Below are positions 41,477 to 50,059 of a stretch of DNA of 64,000 nt, in pieces. The notes under the pieces were generated by a model, which saw only the letters and a program-made list of their open reading frames with translations, was not told the origin of the DNA and searched no databases. Position numbers and translations under genes: made by a program. This DNA is from Roseibaca calidilacus (GTDB lineage Bacteria > Pseudomonadota > Alphaproteobacteria > Rhodobacterales > Rhodobacteraceae): assembly GCF_001517585.1 (NCBI RefSeq), contig NZ_FBYC01000003.1, positions 49,350 to 113,349 on the forward strand, given 5' to 3'. Position 1 is the first letter of the stretch. The number at the start of each line of letters is the position of its first letter.

Positions 41477-42529
41477 ATGACTGACACAACCCTTCCGACA
41501 CCGGGCCTCCGGTCCGCGCTGCGCCATCTCTGGCAGGACCAGCGTGTCTGGCTCGCCTCGGCGCTGATCCTTGCGGCGCTGGCGGTGTTCGATGCGCCAC
41601 AGGCCGCCGAAAGCGCGGGGTTCGCAGCAAACGCGCTGCTGAACACCGCGCCCTTCCTGATCCTGTCGATCGCGATTGCCGCCTGGGCGAACGCGACCGG
41701 CGCCGACAACCTGATCGCCAAGGCCTTCACCGGCGCGCCGGTCCTGATGATCGGGCTGGGCGCGCTGGCGGGCGGCATCTCGCCCTTCTGCTCCTGCGGG
41801 GTGATCCCGCTGATCGCCGCGCTTCTGGCCATGGGGGTGCCGCTCTCGGCCGTCATGGCCTTCTGGCTCGCCTCGCCGATCATGGACCCGTCGATGTTCG
41901 TGCTGACGGCAGGCATGCTCGACCTCGAATTCGCCGTGGCCAAGACACTGGCCGCCATCGGGTTGGGCATCTTCGGCGGCACGGTGGTGCACCTGATGAT
42001 GAAGGGCGGCGCCTTCGCCGATCCGCTGCGCGAGGGCATCGGCAATGGCGGCTGCGGCGGCGCGAAGATCCGCACGCCGAAGCCGGTGGTCTGGCGCTTC
42101 TGGACCGATCCGGCGCGCCGCGCCAAGTTCGGCAAAACCGCGCTGAACACGACGCTCTTCCTCGCGAAGTGGCTGACGCTGGCCTTCATCCTCGAAAGCC
42201 TGATGCTGGCCTGGATCCCGGCCGAGACGGTGACCGCCGCACTCGGGGGCGAGGGGCTGCTGCCCATCGTGACCGCGACGCTGGTGGGCGTGCCGGCCTA
42301 CCTGAACGGCTATGCGGCACTGCCGCTGGTGGGCGGGCTGATCGAGCAGGGCATGGCGCCGGGCGCAGGCATGGCCTTCCTCGTCGCCGGTGGCGTGACC
42401 TCGATCCCCGCGGCCATGGCGGTCTGGGCGCTGGCGCGTCCGCAGGTCTTCGCGCTCTATATCGGGCTGTCGCTGACCGGCGCTTTCGCCTCGGGCCTGC
42501 TGTTCCAGCTCTGGACGCAGGTGGCATGA
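41477..42529 (+). CDS. arsP: ArsP-type permease (DUF318 family)
   Basis: 350-residue permease with about eight membrane segments. The family motif SPFCSCGVIPLIAALLAMGVPLSAVMAFWLASPIMDPS contains the Cys pair thought to bind trivalent organoarsenicals in ArsP. A cytoplasmic loop has GNGGCGGAKIRTPKP. ArsP exports methylated and aromatic trivalent arsenicals. GGAG eight bases upstream fixes the ATG at 41477. Followed by an MFS transporter on the same strand; both follow the beheaded arsR, so expression may now come from another promoter. Confidence 0.82.
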   Translation: MTDTTLPTPGLRSALRHLWQDQRVWLASALILAALAVFDAPQAAESAGFAANALLNTAPFLILSIAIAAWANATGADNLIAKAFTGAPVLMIGLGALAGGISPFCSCGVIPLIAALLAMGVPLSAVMAFWLASPIMDPSMFVLTAGMLDLEFAVAKTLAAIGLGIFGGTVVHLMMKGGAFADPLREGIGNGGCGGAKIRTPKPVVWRFWTDPARRAKFGKTALNTTLFLAKWLTLAFILESLMLAWIPAETVTAALGGEGLLPIVTATLVGVPAYLNGYAALPLVGGLIEQGMAPGAGMAFLVAGGVTSIPAAMAVWALARPQVFALYIGLSLTGAFASGLLFQLWTQVA

Positions 42530-42584
42530 GCAACAGCGGCGAGGCTCAGCGTCTCGCCGCTCCTTTGGTGATCGAACCGCCATC

Positions 42585-43745
42585 ATGATCCCAAGACTGT
42601 CTCCGGAGCGGCGCGGACTGATCGTCGCCGCCCTCGGATCGTCCCTCACCGTCAGCTGGGCGTCCAGCTACTACATCCCGGCGGTTCTGGCCGTGCCCAT
42701 GGCCGAAGACCTCGGCCTGTCGCCGGTCTGGGTCTTCGGCGCATTCTCCATGGCGATGGTGGTGTCCGCCATGTTCGGGCCATGGGCCGGGGCGCGGATC
42801 GACGGTTTCGGCGGCCGGGGCGTGCTGATGGCGTCCAACATCGTCTTTGCAGCGGGGCTGGCGCTGCTGGCGGCGGCCCCGTCGCCAGTGGTGATGTTCG
42901 CAGGCTGGGCGGTGATCGGGCTCGGCATGGGGATCGGGCTCTATGAGGCCGGTTTTGCCACGCTGGCAGGCATCTATGGCAAGGACGCGCGTGGACCGAT
43001 CACCGGCATCACCCTGATCGCCGGGTTCGCGAGCACGGTAGGCTGGCCACTTTCTGGGTTGATGCTGGCGACCTGGGGCTGGCGGGAAGCCTGCATCGGC
43101 TGGGCGCTGATCCATCTGGTCGTCGCCCTGCCGCTGAACGCCTGGCTGCCGAAAGGCACCGAGACCGCAGCCGCGCCAAGCGCACCGGTGGAGGACGGGC
43201 CACCGCCGTCGCGCCTGGCAGTCTGGCTTCTGGCCTTCGTCTTCGCGGCCACCTGGTTCAACTCGACCGCCATGGCCGCGCATTTGCCGGGCCTGCTGCA
43301 AGCCGCCGGAGCCAGTACGGCTGTCGCCATCGCGGCAGGCGCTCTGATTGGCCCGGCCCAAGTCGCGGCCCGCGTGCTGGAGTTCGGGCTGTTGCGCCGG
43401 TTCCACCCGCTTGTCTCGACCCGCATGGCCGCTGCGGCCCATCCTGTCGCCGCGGTCGCGCTGGTGACCTTCGGAGGCCCCGCAGCCTACGCCTTCGCGC
43501 TCCTGCACGGGGCGGGAAACGGCATCCTCACAATCGCCAAGGGCACGCTGCCGCTGGCACTGTTTGGCCCGGCGGGATACGGGCGGCGGATCGGTTGGCT
43601 CAACGCTCCGGCGCGCATTCTGCAGGCGGCGGCCCCCCTTATCTTCGGCGCGGCGCTCACGGCATGGGGCCTTTCCGCCATCTGGCTGACCGCAGGCATC
43701 GGCGTCGCTTCGTTCATTGCACTGCTTTTCCTGAGGCGAAGCTGA
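42585..43745 (+). CDS. MFS transporter in arsenic island
   Basis: 386 residues with twelve predicted membrane segments in two halves (SLTVSWASSYYIPAVLAVPMAEDLGLSP at the start; WLLAFVFAATWFNSTAMAAHLPGLL starts the second half). It resembles MFS exporters associated with ars operons, such as ArsK of Agrobacterium, which exports several trivalent arsenicals and antimonite. I cannot separate it from other MFS drug exporters by eye, so no symbol is given. Convergent with the nitroreductase gene, with only three bases between their stops. Confidence 0.75.
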   Translation: MIPRLSPERRGLIVAALGSSLTVSWASSYYIPAVLAVPMAEDLGLSPVWVFGAFSMAMVVSAMFGPWAGARIDGFGGRGVLMASNIVFAAGLALLAAAPSPVVMFAGWAVIGLGMGIGLYEAGFATLAGIYGKDARGPITGITLIAGFASTVGWPLSGLMLATWGWREACIGWALIHLVVALPLNAWLPKGTETAAAPSAPVEDGPPPSRLAVWLLAFVFAATWFNSTAMAAHLPGLLQAAGASTAVAIAAGALIGPAQVAARVLEFGLLRRFHPLVSTRMAAAAHPVAAVALVTFGGPAAYAFALLHGAGNGILTIAKGTLPLALFGPAGYGRRIGWLNAPARILQAAAPLIFGAALTAWGLSAIWLTAGIGVASFIALLFLRRS

Positions 43746-43748
43746 TTT

Positions 43749-44324
43749 CTAGTCAGGGCACCATGTCTGCAAGATTTCCAAAGCCTTGCGCCTTGGCCTC
43801 TCAGTCCGTGGGCCATTGTGGCGACCGAGAACAACAAAGGCGGCCAGATGCGTGTCGGCAGACAGGTGAAAGGCCTCTCGCAGTGCCGTTGAGCGCATCC
43901 GTTTGCCGCTCAATGGCTTGGCATGCAGTTCGAGCGACAACGCAGCCAGCAGCAGGTTCTGCAACCCCGCCCCGACGCTGATCCATTGCTCCTCGACCGG
44001 AATGACGGGGTGGTCTGGCGTAATCCTGGCCAAAACGGCGATCAGACAGGGGCCCACCAGCGCTCGATCCCGCGCAGATTGCAGTGTCGCAGCATCGATC
44101 GCTGGATCGGCTTCCAGCGCAGCCGTCGCAAAAACCTCGGCCAAGGCAGCCCGCTGACAGGAAGGGACATGAACGAGGTGCAAGGGGCACAGACCACCAT
44201 GATCGGGCGCTGCGGCTGCAGCGGTCGCCAAGACCGCAAGTTCCGCGGGCGTCAGGTCTGGTCCTGACAAATGCCGGGGCCCAACGGACCTTCGTGACAG
44301 GATGTGCTCCAGTATATCCGTCAT
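43749..44324 (-). CDS. Nitroreductase family protein
   Basis: 191 residues of the FMN-dependent nitroreductase fold, YdjA-like: ILSRRSVGPRHL at the N-terminus binds FMN phosphate, APDHGGLCPLHLVHV follows, and the end has LHAKPLSGKRMRS. Substrate unknown. The ATG at 44324 overlaps the moeA stop (ATGA). Last gene of the leftward arsenic block; similar genes occur beside some arsenite-oxidase loci. Confidence 0.78.
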   Translation of the reverse strand: MTDILEHILSRRSVGPRHLSGPDLTPAELAVLATAAAAAPDHGGLCPLHLVHVPSCQRAALAEVFATAALEADPAIDAATLQSARDRALVGPCLIAVLARITPDHPVIPVEEQWISVGAGLQNLLLAALSLELHAKPLSGKRMRSTALREAFHLSADTHLAAFVVLGRHNGPRTERPRRKALEILQTWCPD

Positions 44325-45577
44325 TCGCACAAAGGCTCGACTGTCAACGACTGGCCCGGTTTGACCATGTCGATTTCCGCAGGGATGACGGCGATCCCCA
44401 TAGCCATCGCACTGGGCGACATCGAGGCCGAGGCGCCCTGCCCAAGCCTTGTCAAGACCGGCCGACCGAAGGTGTCCCGGCAATCCCACCTGACGGGCAC
44501 ATATTCCCGCCGACCGGTCGCCCGGGCATAGGTGAAGCCTGCGACGGCAGGCAGCCAGGTGTCGGGCTCTTCCATCAGCCCCGCTGCGCGCCGCAGGGCA
44601 GGCTTTGCGATCTGGGAAAAGGTGATTGCGGCCGCATAGGGATTGCCCGGCAACCCAAAATAGAGCGCTCGCCCAAGGCGGCCCACAGTCAATGGCTTGC
44701 CGGGGCGGATCGCGACCTTGAGGACATCAAGTTCAGCCGCCTCGAGACGTAACGCGTCGAGGATGTGATCTTCTTCGCCCGCCGAGACGCCACCCGATGA
44801 AATCACCACATCATGGGACTGTGCGGCATGTCGGATCGCCGTTCGGATGCTGGCGGCATCGTCCGGTACGATGCCGAGATCGGTCAGGTGGACCCAAGGA
44901 AAACGCGACAGGGTTGCCCGCAAAAACACCCGGTTGGAGTTGTAAATTTGCCCAGGTCCAAGGGTGCTGCCCGGCTCGGAAAGCTCATCGCCAGTGGATA
45001 GGATAGCCACGCGCACACGCGGGCGCACGGCGAGCGAGGCGACGCCGCAGCCAGCGAGCAGCGCCAGACGCGGCGGGGTCAGTGCCAGACCGGCGGCCAA
45101 AGCCTGCGCGCCCTGCGCCACATCCTCACCCAGGCGGCGGATGTTCAGCCCGGGGCGCGGGCGCTCTGTCAGCGATATCCTGTCGGAGGTCCGCGTGACC
45201 TGTTCCTGCATCACGACCGCATCGGCCCCGAAAGGCACAGGAGCCCCGGTGAAGATCCGGGCCACCGTGCCCGGCGCAAGAGACAGGGCGCGGGCATCAC
45301 CTGCTGCGATGCGGGCGGACACGGGCAGGTGCCATGGGCCGTCGCCGGTCAGATCCGACAGGCGCAGGGCATAACCATCCATCGCGGAATTGTCGAAGGG
45401 CGGCAACGCATGAGCCACCGTGATCGGGATGGCCGTCACGCGACCGACCGCCTGATCTATCGGCAGCACGTCTTGCCCGGCAACCGGACAGGCGGCGGCG
45501 ATGGCACGAAGGCGGGCAGCATCGACCGACAGGGTCGGCCCGGATTTGCCCGTCGAACAGGCGGCAAGACTGGACAT
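44321..45577 (-). CDS. moeA: Molybdopterin molybdenumtransferase MoeA
   Basis: 418 residues, catalysing molybdenum insertion into molybdopterin. Family marks: PPFDNSAMDGYAL, RIFTGAPVPFGADAVVMQE, ILSTGDEL and SSGGVSAGEEDH, and LPGNPYAA. Dedicated moeA genes accompany aioBA in several arsenite oxidisers, since AioA carries a molybdenum bis-pterin guanine dinucleotide cofactor. A GGGAGG site precedes the ATG at 45577. A terminator lies between aioA and this gene, so it has a partial read-through or separate control. Confidence 0.93.
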   Translation of the reverse strand: MSSLAACSTGKSGPTLSVDAARLRAIAAACPVAGQDVLPIDQAVGRVTAIPITVAHALPPFDNSAMDGYALRLSDLTGDGPWHLPVSARIAAGDARALSLAPGTVARIFTGAPVPFGADAVVMQEQVTRTSDRISLTERPRPGLNIRRLGEDVAQGAQALAAGLALTPPRLALLAGCGVASLAVRPRVRVAILSTGDELSEPGSTLGPGQIYNSNRVFLRATLSRFPWVHLTDLGIVPDDAASIRTAIRHAAQSHDVVISSGGVSAGEEDHILDALRLEAAELDVLKVAIRPGKPLTVGRLGRALYFGLPGNPYAAAITFSQIAKPALRRAAGLMEEPDTWLPAVAGFTYARATGRREYVPVRWDCRDTFGRPVLTRLGQGASASMSPSAMAMGIAVIPAEIDMVKPGQSLTVEPLCE

Positions 45578-45595
45578 GGCTTTCCCCCCTCCCAA

Positions 45596-45631
45596 GGAAA
45601 AAGGCCCGCCCCCGATATCGGGAGCGGGCCG
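45596..45631 (-). terminator. Intrinsic terminator after aioA
   Basis: On the minus strand a GGCCCGC/GCGGGCC stem (45624-45630 with 45603-45609) encloses a nested CCCGATATCGGG palindrome (45611-45622) and is followed by TTTTTCC. It lies 12 bases after the aioA stop. Confidence 0.88.
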
Positions 45632-45642
45632 CAATCATTGGA

Positions 45643-48108
45643 TCAGAGCATGATCTCGTGCGACTTGAACGAGATGCCCCGGGTCTGGGCCGTCGCATCC
45701 GAGATCTTGCGGATATCGCCCCAGCAGTGCTTGTAATCCGGCAGCACCAACTCGTTCACGCCCGGGTTCACCACGTTGCCCTGGCTGCCCGCGGGCGAGC
45801 CAAAGACCATCGCCACCGTGTTCCGCTTCAGCGTCGGCATCGGATAGGCCATACCCTGCGTCACGCCGTTGTCGTTGATGATCTCGAGCAGGTCGCCGGG
45901 GTTCAGGCCCAGTTCGACCATGTCATCGGGATGCATCTCGACGAAGGGATGCGGGTAGCGGTCCTGGACGAAGTCGTTGTCCTGGTCGAGGAATTGGTTC
46001 TGCCAGAAGATGTTGGCGCGGACGTTGTTGATCCAGAACCGGTGCGCAGCCTGTTCCCGGGCCTTGCCCGGGGCCTGCCAGCCACGCCAGCCCGCAGCAC
46101 AGAACAGCGCCTTGCCATCCTCTCGCCCATGCCGGGTGAACACGCCGTCGGTATACAAACGCGTGGTGCCGACGAGCTGGCCGTTTTCGTAGCCCACGAC
46201 CGGTTCTTGCACGCCGTTGTTGCCAGCGGCGCGCAGACGCTCGTAGGTCACCGCCGTATGGGCTCGGCCATAGCCGTCCATGAAGGCGTCTTCCTCAGTC
46301 TCCCAGTCGTAGCCCTGGAATTGGTCGGCATAGGCATCCTCGCCCATCTCGCGGAGAACGCGCTCCATGGCTTGGGCCATCTTCGCGGCGATCAGCGCAT
46401 CGGGGAGCGAATTGCCGAACGGGTCCATATATTTCTCGGACAGCCGCAAGCGTCGCTCGCCATTCATCGAGGTGAGGTTCATCTCGTTGGCTTCGCATGC
46501 CGGCAAAATCACATGGGCGTTCTGGCCGATCTGACTGTGGATGATGTCCACATCCACCACGAAGAGGCCACCGGCATTGATCGCCGACACAATTGCATCG
46601 ACCACCTGTTCCCGGGTTCCGCCCGCGGCCATGTCGATCGCATCCTTGACCATGTCGGACCGGCGCTTGTGCACGCGCTTGTATTCGGATGCGTTCAGCG
46701 TCGTCTTGTAGTGGTCGCAAGCCCAGATGTGGTGCACGCCGCCCAGACCCCGGATCAGGAACTGGTCGACATATTCCGCCGGTCGTCCAACATGGCCTTC
46801 GGCCGGGCGGAAATATCCCTCTTGGTGACCGCCAAGTCGGCAGGCACCACCACCTTCGCGGCCAATGTTACCGGTTGCCAGCGCGATGTTCACCAGCGCG
46901 CCGATCGTGCGGTAATTGTCGTTGCCCCAGATGATGCCCTTCTCGTAGCAGGTCACGCATTTGCGGCGGCTGCCGTCATCATGAGGTTGGGCAATCCATT
47001 CGGCCGCCTTCTGGATGTCGGCGGCTTGAACGCCACAGATTTCCGCTGCCTCGGCCAGCGAAGTCCGGCATGTCTGCATCGCGTAGTCGAGGCTGCCAAG
47101 GCCTGCGGGATGCGCCTCGTCTTGCGCCACGGCTTCGCCACCCTGGAACGTCGAGTTGGCGATGAACTCCGCATCGACCCAGCCTTGATCCACGATATGG
47201 GTCAGCAGAGCGTTGAACAGCACCATGTCCGTGCCTTCCGCAATCGCGAGGTGCAGGACGTTCTCGGGGCCAGCATACTGTTCCGAGGACGCGATGGTCA
47301 GCGTGCGACGCGGATCGACGACGATCATCTTCGCGCCGGACTGCAGACCTTTGACCATGTGGTTCAAGTAAAGATTGGTCTGGGTCTCCATCGAGTTCGC
47401 ACCGACCATGAAGATCGTGTCGGTCAGCTCGTAGTCCTCGTAAGCGTAGTTCAACTCGTCCACGCCCATGTCCCGCGAGGAATGGACCTCGGAATTATAG
47501 GCGGGGCGGTTGTGGATGCGGCAGTTCTTGATCTTCATGCTCTCGAAATAGAGCTTTCCGGTGCCCCAGGTGTTTTCATAGCCCCCCGCAGAGCCACCGT
47601 GGTCGAACATCGACACCACGATGTCGTCCTCAGACCTTTCCACCGCGACCTTCGCCGTCACCCGTGCCACGAGGTCGAGGGCATCGTCCCAGGACGTGGG
47701 TTGCCAGACACCGTTGCGCCAGACCAGCGGATCACTGAGGCGCTGCTGTTGCGTTCCGGTCACCCGAGACGGCCGGTTTTCCGCCATGCGCGCGCCCCGG
47801 ATCGAACCCAAACCCGAGTTCACCACGCAGTTCGCGTCGGGTTTCACCACCAGATGCACGTCGCGCCCGTTCTGACGGACGACGTTGTACATAGAGGGGG
47901 CATACCAAGCCTCCGTTTCCATGAACTGCTGTTCACTCAGGTCGACGCCAAATTTGTTCTGGTTCGGGGCCGTGCCGCCTTGGCGGTTCATCGGCCAAGT
48001 GTAGGCTTTGTAGCCACATCCGACGATGCAGTAGTGGCAGGTCACGTTGAACTCGTCTGCGTCTGCGGGGATGATCGGCAGACGGTCGATCTGTCTCTTG
48101 TAAGCCAT
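45643..48108 (-). CDS. aioA: Arsenite oxidase large subunit AioA
   Basis: 821-residue molybdoenzyme subunit that oxidises arsenite to arsenate in the periplasm. C24, C27 and C31 in TCHYCIVGCGYKAY ligate the [3Fe-4S] cluster characteristic of AioA (no fourth Cys). Molybdopterin-binding stretches are spread through the protein (for example VVSMFDHGGSAGGYENTWGTGKL, KNCRIHNRPAYNSEVHSSRDMG, FLIRGLGGVHHIWACDHYKTTLN). No Tat signal of its own; it is exported with AioB. Full length compared with known enzymes (about 820-840 residues). It is 13 bases downstream of aioB. Confidence 0.97.
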   Translation of the reverse strand: MAYKRQIDRLPIIPADADEFNVTCHYCIVGCGYKAYTWPMNRQGGTAPNQNKFGVDLSEQQFMETEAWYAPSMYNVVRQNGRDVHLVVKPDANCVVNSGLGSIRGARMAENRPSRVTGTQQQRLSDPLVWRNGVWQPTSWDDALDLVARVTAKVAVERSEDDIVVSMFDHGGSAGGYENTWGTGKLYFESMKIKNCRIHNRPAYNSEVHSSRDMGVDELNYAYEDYELTDTIFMVGANSMETQTNLYLNHMVKGLQSGAKMIVVDPRRTLTIASSEQYAGPENVLHLAIAEGTDMVLFNALLTHIVDQGWVDAEFIANSTFQGGEAVAQDEAHPAGLGSLDYAMQTCRTSLAEAAEICGVQAADIQKAAEWIAQPHDDGSRRKCVTCYEKGIIWGNDNYRTIGALVNIALATGNIGREGGGACRLGGHQEGYFRPAEGHVGRPAEYVDQFLIRGLGGVHHIWACDHYKTTLNASEYKRVHKRRSDMVKDAIDMAAGGTREQVVDAIVSAINAGGLFVVDVDIIHSQIGQNAHVILPACEANEMNLTSMNGERRLRLSEKYMDPFGNSLPDALIAAKMAQAMERVLREMGEDAYADQFQGYDWETEEDAFMDGYGRAHTAVTYERLRAAGNNGVQEPVVGYENGQLVGTTRLYTDGVFTRHGREDGKALFCAAGWRGWQAPGKAREQAAHRFWINNVRANIFWQNQFLDQDNDFVQDRYPHPFVEMHPDDMVELGLNPGDLLEIINDNGVTQGMAYPMPTLKRNTVAMVFGSPAGSQGNVVNPGVNELVLPDYKHCWGDIRKISDATAQTRGISFKSHEIML

Positions 48109-48121
48109 TGATCTCTCTCCC

Positions 48122-48643
48122 TTATGCCAGAACGTTCGACAGGCGGCCGTAAATCAGCTCGCCCACGCCTTCGGCGTAGATGTCGCCCTGGCCATCCACC
48201 CGTAGCAGGAACTGGGCGAGGTTGCTGGTCGCATGACCCCAGATCTGCTGACCGCCGGATTCGCAATCGAAGCGGGAATGGTGGCCGGGGCAGTTGAGCG
48301 TCTTGTCGTCCGCCGAGTAGCTCATCAGCCAGCCCTTGTGCGGGCAGAGAACTGAAAACGCCACGATATCGCCATCGGGCCCGACCCCGCCTTCTACGGC
48401 CTGACCGAGCTTTAGCAACACACCCGGGCTGTCGGCATCGGGATAGGCAACATCAAGCGGTTCATTCACCACGAGGTCAGCGACGTTGGCCAGGCGGTTC
48501 GCCGGATAATCGACGCGGGCCAGTGCCTGCGCCTTGGCCTGCTCCGGTGTCATCACAGTGGCTGCAACGGCGCCCGCCGTCGCCATCACGCCGCCTCTCA
48601 GAAACTGTCGACGTCCTGCGTCGACCAACTTGTTGCACTTCAT
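48122..48643 (-). CDS. aioB: Arsenite oxidase Rieske subunit AioB
   Basis: 173 residues. A Tat signal (GRRQFLRGG at 10-18 followed by a hydrophobic stretch ATAGAVAATVM) exports the folded AioBA complex. The Rieske [2Fe-2S] ligands are C100 and H102 in VLCPHKGW and C118 and H121 in LNCPGHHSRFD. Electrons pass from AioA through this cluster to a periplasmic cytochrome, whose gene is not seen in this cluster. GGAGGAG eight bases upstream sets the ATG at 48643; the long frame to 48802 covers the leader. Confidence 0.96.
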   Translation of the reverse strand: MKCNKLVDAGRRQFLRGGVMATAGAVAATVMTPEQAKAQALARVDYPANRLANVADLVVNEPLDVAYPDADSPGVLLKLGQAVEGGVGPDGDIVAFSVLCPHKGWLMSYSADDKTLNCPGHHSRFDCESGGQQIWGHATSNLAQFLLRVDGQGDIYAEGVGELIYGRLSNVLA

Positions 48644-48811
48644 TGGCTGGACTCCTCCCTGGCTCATCAAGTGTTGGATGATTGCCATCAGCCTAACGCG
48701 TGCTTTCAGTGCGCGCGACGGCACAGGGAGGCATGCCGCGCTGCGGCTATCCCATGATTTTAAATTGGAAAATTCGATGTTCGGAAATCCGAACACACGC
48801 AACGGGATCTA
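48644..48811 (-). promoter_or_regulatory. aioBA promoter with palindromic operator
   Basis: A perfect 14-bp palindrome TTCGGATTTCCGAA lies at 48780-48793. A sigma-70-like pair fits next to it on the minus strand: -35 TTCCGA (48786-48781) overlapping the palindrome, 18-bp spacer, -10 TAAAAT (48762-48757). No GG-N10-GC pair with a good sigma-54 context was found. Predicted leader about 105 bases. Confidence 0.5.
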
Positions 48812-50059
48812 TCAGGATCCCGACAGCCCAAGTTTCTGCATCTTCTCCCAAAGCGTCGTGCGGGCGATCCGCAAGAGCTTTGCCGCCTCGCCAATCTGGC
48901 CATCCGTTCGGTCGAGGGCGGCAATGATCTGTGCCTTCTCTGCTGCTTCACGGGCTTGGGCCAAGGACATCATCTCGTCCGGCCCTGCAAGCCGTTCGGG
49001 AAAGAGATCCGAAGGCTGCAAGAGCGGCCCTGTCGCCATGGCCAGCCCGCGCAGCAATCTTGCCCGCAGATCCCGGCCGCCACCCGGCCAGTCATGGCTG
49101 CGCACGGCCTCTTCGCAAAGCGCACCGATGCCGACCAACCCCGGTGCATGGCGAGGCGCCAGCTTGCGAAAAAGCTGCTGCAGCAGCCAGACGGCATCCT
49201 CGGGGCGAGTGCCGAGCGGGGGTATCGGGATTTCGATCCGCGCCAATCTGTAGAACAATTCCGAATTGAAACTGCCCTGCTCGATCAGCCCCTCAAGGTC
49301 GTTGCCACAGGCCGCTATGAGCCTGCCGTCGAAATCTTGATCCAGCCGTTTCAACAGGCGCGTCTGGACCTGTACGGGCATCTTACTGACGGCGTTGATG
49401 AACAGGGTTCCTTCACCCACGGCATCGAACCCGCTGGCGGGGCCGAACAATGCCGCCTCGGAGTGGGTCTCGCGGGCGAGATTTACGGAGACAAAGGGGG
49501 CCGCGGACCGGTCCGACAGGTCATGGATACGTCGGGCGACCAGGTCCTTGCCGGTTCCGGGACCGCCTCGGATCAGCGCAGGTTGGCTTTCCGTTGCAGC
49601 CTTGGCGATCAGCGCTTCGACCCGGCGTGCTGCGACCGAGACCCCCATCACGGGCGGAAAGTCATCGTCCCGAAAAGGTTTTTCGCGGTTTTCGACGAGC
49701 AGGCTCAGTCGTTCGAGGAAGACTGACATTTCGAACGGCTTTGTCACATAATCAGCCGCGCCCGATTTGATCAGCCGGACCGCCTGACCGATGCCACCTT
49801 GCCCGGTGATGAAGAGGAAGGGCGGCGGCGCGCCGGTGCGCAGCAGCGTCGAGAACAACTCTTCCCCCGACCCGTCCGGCAGGCCAATATCGCAGATCAC
49901 TGCGTCGATCGGCTTCTTGGGGGTGCGGATCGCACCGAGGGCACGCACCATCTGCTTCAACCACAGAACCTCGGCGCCCTCCAGTTCCAGCCGTTGCAGC
50001 AGCGAACCGCCCATGATCTCGTCGTCCTCGACAAGAACGATGTATCTATCCTTCAGCAT
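48812..50059 (-). CDS. aioR: Response regulator AioR, degenerate AAA+ domain
   Basis: 415 residues: receiver (acid pocket E11-D12-D13, phospho-acceptor D57 in VICDIGLPDG), AAA+ region (Walker A RGGPGTGKD) and a Fis-type helix-turn-helix (IGEAAKLLRIARTTLWEKMQKLGL). Compared with NtrC-type activators the segment after ALFG is only ~10 residues and lacks GAFTGA, and the Walker B position reads GTLFINAV instead of GTLFLDEI. Hence sigma-54 contact and ATP hydrolysis are unlikely. GGAGG six bases upstream sets the start at 50059, overlapping aioS by 14 bases. Confidence 0.9.
   Translation of the reverse strand: MLKDRYIVLVEDDEIMGGSLLQRLELEGAEVLWLKQMVRALGAIRTPKKPIDAVICDIGLPDGSGEELFSTLLRTGAPPPFLFITGQGGIGQAVRLIKSGAADYVTKPFEMSVFLERLSLLVENREKPFRDDDFPPVMGVSVAARRVEALIAKAATESQPALIRGGPGTGKDLVARRIHDLSDRSAAPFVSVNLARETHSEAALFGPASGFDAVGEGTLFINAVSKMPVQVQTRLLKRLDQDFDGRLIAACGNDLEGLIEQGSFNSELFYRLARIEIPIPPLGTRPEDAVWLLQQLFRKLAPRHAPGLVGIGALCEEAVRSHDWPGGGRDLRARLLRGLAMATGPLLQPSDLFPERLAGPDEMMSLAQAREAAEKAQIIAALDRTDGQIGEAAKLLRIARTTLWEKMQKLGLSGS

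Noticed and set aside
45658..48111. Long open frame of 817 codons on the plus strand opposite aioA
   Set aside because: It mirrors aioA almost exactly and its translation lacks recognisable motifs; it is a by-product of GC-rich codon usage.
48644..48811. Sigma-54 (-24/-12) promoter for aioBA
   Set aside because: The only GG-N10-GC match (within TGGGATAGCCGCAGC) departs from consensus at most other positions.
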